From Thalassiosira profunda (Eukaryota > Bacillariophyta > Thalassiosirophyceae > Thalassiosirales > Thalassiosiraceae), in NCBI GenBank assembly GCA_036939355.1, contig JALLAP010000789.1, forward strand, positions 1-10,371: a DNA stretch of 10,371 nt. The letters are read 5' to 3'. Made by a program: the position numbers and the translations under genes. Positions 7,463-10,371 of this stretch are shown in pieces. The first letter of the stretch is position 1. Every line of letters begins with the position of its first letter. The notes beneath the pieces are model-generated. The model saw only the letters and a program-made list of their open reading frames with translations. It was not told where the DNA came from and made no database searches.

Positions 7463-9703
7463 ATGATGGCCGTCCGCATCCCCTGCGCACGCGCCATCAT
7501 CCGTCGCCTCGTCGCGCGGCCATGCTTGCGCCCATCGTGCGGTTGTAGGCACTTGTCGATGGCGGCGCACGAAGAGGAGAAGGGCGCAGTGGACCCGAGA
7601 GACAGCTCCGAAATATTGCAGCGACTGTACGAAATGGCGAAACCGGAGCGGAAGCTCATCCTCGCCTCGGCGGGAACGCTGGCCGTCACCTCGTCGATCA
7701 CCCTGCTGCTGCCCTACGCCTGCGGGCACGTCCTGGATGCGGCCATCCTCGAGGCCACTGTCCCAGGCAGCGGTGGTGGAGAACAGTTTAGCCCCTTCGT
7801 GGTGGCCACGGGCCTATTTGGATTGACCGGTACCGCGGGGCTGGGCGTGTACGCCCGGTCTCTGATGTTGAACATCGCAGGCAATCGAATGGTCAGACGA
7901 TGCGACGGCACCTCTTCGCTTCCATCGTATCGCAGGAGAGCGCCTTCTTCGACACGACAGAATCGGGGGATTTGCTGTCGAGATTAACGAACGATGCATA
8001 CTTTGTCAAGAGCGCTGTAACGACGGAGGCGGTGGCGGGATTGCGGGGCGTGGTGATGAGCGTGGGCTCGACGTCGCTGCTGTTCTACACGTCGCCTACA
8101 CTTGCAATGGTATCGCTGATGTCAATACCGCCAGTGTTCTTGATGGCGAGAACTGTGGGGAGGACAATAAAGGCGAAACAAAAGGATGTGCAATCGTTGC
8201 ACGGCAAAGCAACGGATGTTGCCGAGGAAGTGTTTGGCGGCATCAAGACGGTGCAGCTGTTCAATTCGGAGAGGTTGGAATATGATAGATATTCGGAAGC
8301 GATCACCAAAGCACACGACAAGGAGATATCCGTTGGGAGGACGAAAGCCGCCTTTGACGGCGTCGTCCACGTGGCCGCCAACGGAGCAATTCTACTTGTC
8401 ATGGGATACGGCGGAACATTGGTGTTGGCGGGCGAACTCTCTGCCGGCGATTTGACTGGATTCCTCATGTATTCATTGTTGATGGCCGGCAATGTGAGCT
8501 CCCTAAGCGGAACGTATACTGAGATAATGAAATCTCTCTCGGCAGCTGGAAGAGTGTTTGACATCATAGATCGGGAGCCCGAGATACCTTCCTCGTTGAA
8601 ACTGAGGGCGGTTGGAGAAAGCGAAACTGGTGATAAGAGATGCGACCCTGGGCACAAGGACGCAATATCGATACGTTTCGCGAATGTCGGCTTTGCCTAC
8701 CCTGTACGACCAGACGCACCGGTGCTTGGTCCTAATTTCACACTCGACATCAATGCAGGCGAGAACATATCCTTGGTAGGTGGGAGCGGCTCAGGCAAGA
8801 GCACATGCGCTCTGCTTCTTGCTCGGCTGTACAACATTGACGAAGGAGCAATTTACCTCAACGATTGCAACATAATGGATATGGAGCCATCCGTCTTGCG
8901 GNTACAACATTGACGAAGGAGCAATTTACCTCAACGATTGCAACATAATGGATATGGAGCCATCCGTCTTGCGGCGGCAGATTGGGGTGGTGGCGCAGGA
9001 GCCTCTACTCTTTGCCGGGACGATTGCGGAAAACATTCGCTACGGACGGGCAGATGCAACAGATGAAGAGGTTCGGGAGGCTGCCAGGGCTGCTCATGTA
9101 ACTTCTTTCACAGATGACCTACCCCTCGGAATGGAGACGCAGGTTGGGTCGCGTGGCACGCAGCTGAGGTAAGACTGAGTGTCAGAGGCACGCATTCCTT
9201 TTTGGTTAGCTTACCCTGAGATGCCATTGCACTTCACAAAAGTGGCGGACAGAAGCAAAGAGTTGCTATCGCGAGAGTGATGCTACTGAACCCACCCGTC
9301 TGTGTGCTGGACGAAGGTACGATCTTCCTTTTGCACTTCAGCTCTCTTATCTGAAAACTCCACGCCTCATGCATGCATTGGGAACTCTTTTTCAAAGCTA
9401 CATCAGCGTTGGACGCCAAAAGCGAGTATCACATCAACCAGGCACTGAAGGAGATGACCAAAGGCAGAACCGTGATATCGATTGCGCATCGTCTCTCCAC
9501 AATACGAGAGGCAGACCGTATTGCAATGATAAAAAATGGGACAGTGGCAGAGATTGGCACCTANTCTCTCCACAATACGAGAGGCAGACCGTATTGCAAT
9601 GATAAAAAATGGGACAGTGGCAGAGATTGGCACCTATGAAGAACTGATCGAGAAAGAGGGCGCATTCCACAGGCTTGTGCGGCAGCAGCTCACAGATGTT
9701 TAG
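7463..9703 (+). CDS. Half-size ABC transporter, ABCB/MDL type, probably mitochondrial
   Basis: Exons are 7463-9168, 9243-9316 and 9398-9703. Introns 9169-9242 (phase 2) and 9317-9397 (phase 1) are GT-AG. After removing two 72-base assembly duplications with their N and adding one base near 7893-7900, the product is about 646 residues, the size of one TMD-NBD half. The N-terminus [20 protein letters not shown] is Arg-rich without acids, as in mitochondrial presequences; a plastid cannot be excluded. Six membrane spans are plausible. The nucleotide-binding domain shows an A-loop Tyr (GFAYPVRPD), Walker [10 protein letters not shown] (8779-8805), Q-loop VVAQEPLLF, signature SGGQKQR formed across intron 9169-9242, Walker B VCVLDEATSALD formed across intron 9317-9397, and H-loop ISIAHRLST. 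All catalytic residues are present. It resembles ABCB10/MDL1 and TAP exporters, which dimerise and pump peptides or metabolites out of the matrix; the substrate is unknown. It shares a promoter region with UNG. Confidence 0.9.
7890..7902 (+). other. Frame break in the ABC transporter membrane domain
   Basis: The upstream frame reads GNRMVRR and then leaves homology, running to a stop at about 7987. The next frame begins [18 protein letters not shown] at 7900, exactly the family's expected continuation. There is no room for an intron. One base missing between 7893 and 7900 would join them as NRMVRRMRRHLF. Confidence 0.8.
8830..8974 (+). repeat. 72-base duplication around N at 8902 (assembly join)
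   Basis: Bases 8830-8901 and 8903-8974 are identical and separated by one N. Deleting one copy plus the N (73 bases) restores a continuous NBD from [11 protein letters not shown] through [14 protein letters not shown]. This is the signature of two contig ends that overlap but were joined without merging. Confidence 0.95.
9492..9636 (+). repeat. 72-base duplication around N at 9564 (assembly join)
   Basis: Bases 9492-9563 and 9565-9636 are identical with one N between. Removing 73 bases restores [19 protein letters not shown] continuing to [15 protein letters not shown] and the natural stop at 9701. The length equals that of the duplication at 8830-8974. Confidence 0.95.
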
Positions 9704-9933
9704 GCAGAGGGGTTAGTCCTCTATTGCATCGACCAGTCAACGAATGAGCACTCAGTACCCATGTAACACCATCTGTCTCTACCCCAAACCCCAAATTGCC
9801 TTCAGTTGTTTCATATGCACCGCTCACTCTGTTTCATCCCAACACATGCATAACATTAGTGCGCTCTTTGGCGCACTGCATCACTTCTTCACACCGATTG
9901 GATCTCATCATCTTGTGCACAACTCTCATGCAT
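9704..9933. other. Intergenic region between convergent 3' ends
   Basis: These 230 bases separate the ABC stop codon from the FUN14 stop codon on the opposite strand. They are CA/TC-rich and contain no open frame with splice support, no repeat and no RNA-like structure that I can see. Confidence 0.5.
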
Positions 9934-10371
9934 TCAACCTCTCAATCCCAACATGAAACCCAATCCAAACCCACTCGCGTCCGGAATGTTGGCTGTCACG
10001 ATCTTCTTCGCCTTCTCCCAGTATCTCTTCAAATCCTTCTCGGTAATTTCGCCATCGTTGTCCTTTGGGCGTTGCGCATTGACCAATCATCGATACATGA
10101 ATATGAGTGGTTGCAATTAGAAGCAGTTGAGCAGATTGGCGCTTCAGCAAGGAAGGTGATTGCATCTCAAACCAACTCACCGTATCCACCGCATTCGCCA
10201 CTGTCTTCTCAACTTCCTTCCAGTTCACATCGACAATCCCCTTGTGCGCCAGCCCCTGCAGCGCCAGGAATCCCAGGCCGGCGACGAACGCGATTCCCTT
10301 GCCGATCTTCTTGGCCGTGATGGCCGAGCAGTAGCCCATGACGGAGGAGAGGGTGAGCTTTTGCAGCAGCG
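9934..10371 (-). CDS. FUN14-domain membrane protein with an EF-hand loop (5' end beyond window)
   Basis: Exons are >10371-10181 and 10062-9934. The intron 10063-10180 (118 bases, phase 0) has donor ACG|GTGAGT and acceptor AAAG|GAC. Exon 1 has no stop up to the edge, and the residues before the Met at 10339 (LLQKLTLSSV) fit the family, so the true start is probably outside the window. Exon 1 shows the FUN14 pattern MGYCSAITAKKIGKG, a hydrophobic span (IAFVAGLGFLALQGLA), KGIVDVNWKEVEK and AVDT. Exon 2 ends SGFGLGFMLGLRG, the Gly-rich second membrane span. FUN14 proteins sit in the outer mitochondrial membrane; FUNDC1 is a mitophagy receptor. Between the spans, splicing creates a loop D-T-D-N-D-G-E-I-T-E-K-D, which matches canonical EF-hand calcium ligands at positions 1, 3, 5, 6 (Gly), 8 and 12 (Asp instead of the usual Glu). 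No N-terminal LC3-binding motif can be judged because that part is missing. Confidence 0.85.

Noticed and set aside
7158..7548. Open frames on the plus strand across the UNG/ABC gap
   Set aside because: They are out of frame with the ABC start, have no recognisable domain and cross the transporter's N-terminal codons. They are likely GC-rich leader sequence.
8830..9636. Duplications read as real internal repeats or a second degenerate NBD
   Set aside because: They are exactly 72 bases, identical, centred on N and break the frame; removing one copy restores the family sequence.
1..10371. Search for tRNA, rRNA, CRISPR arrays, transposon ends or a phage-like or prokaryotic operon
   Set aside because: No cloverleaf, spaced palindromic repeats, terminal inverted repeats or transposase motifs were seen. 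Introns throughout rule out a prokaryotic operon.

Overview
The window is nuclear DNA from a eukaryote with short introns, most likely a centric diatom of the Thalassiosira type. All introns I can define are GT-AG, 74-118 bases long and keep phase. The largest gene has diatom hallmarks: a signal peptide, Lys-rich and Trp/Ser/Asp-rich silica-protein-like stretches, and a long Pro-Thr linker. The genus is an inference; the eukaryotic nature is seen directly from the splice sites. Two single N bases, each flanked by an identical 72-base duplication, show that this is a draft assembly, and two one-base frame breaks fit the same explanation.

Layout. (1) Bases 1-244, minus: N-terminus of a secreted Cys-containing protein that runs off the left edge. 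(2) Bases 604-4594, minus: one gene of nine exons (about 1107 residues). It joins a secreted Lys-rich and WSGSDD-repeat region, a PT-rich linker built partly from symmetric phase-2 exons, a seven-repeat FG-GAP beta-propeller, and three copies of a short W...LGY...W repeat. This is the most interesting object here. (3) Bases 4957-5913, plus: intronless mitochondrial LYR-motif protein, divergent from gene 2. (4) Bases 6046-7155, minus: uracil-DNA glycosylase in three exons with an N-terminal PCNA-binding-like motif; the first exon needs a one-base correction. (5) Bases 7463-9703, plus: half-size ABC transporter of the ABCB/MDL type with a probable organellar presequence, interrupted by one frame break and two assembly duplications. 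(6) Bases 9934-10371, minus: FUN14-domain protein with an EF-hand loop split by its intron; its 5' end lies beyond the window.

The genes are tightly packed, with gaps of 132-362 bases, and alternate in direction, so neighbours share promoter regions (4595-4956 and 7156-7462) or 3' regions (5914-6045 and 9704-9933). LYR, ABC half-transporter and FUN14 families are all mitochondrial elsewhere, so the right half is rich in mitochondrial functions. I see no evidence that they form one pathway, and no RNA gene, CRISPR array or transposon.
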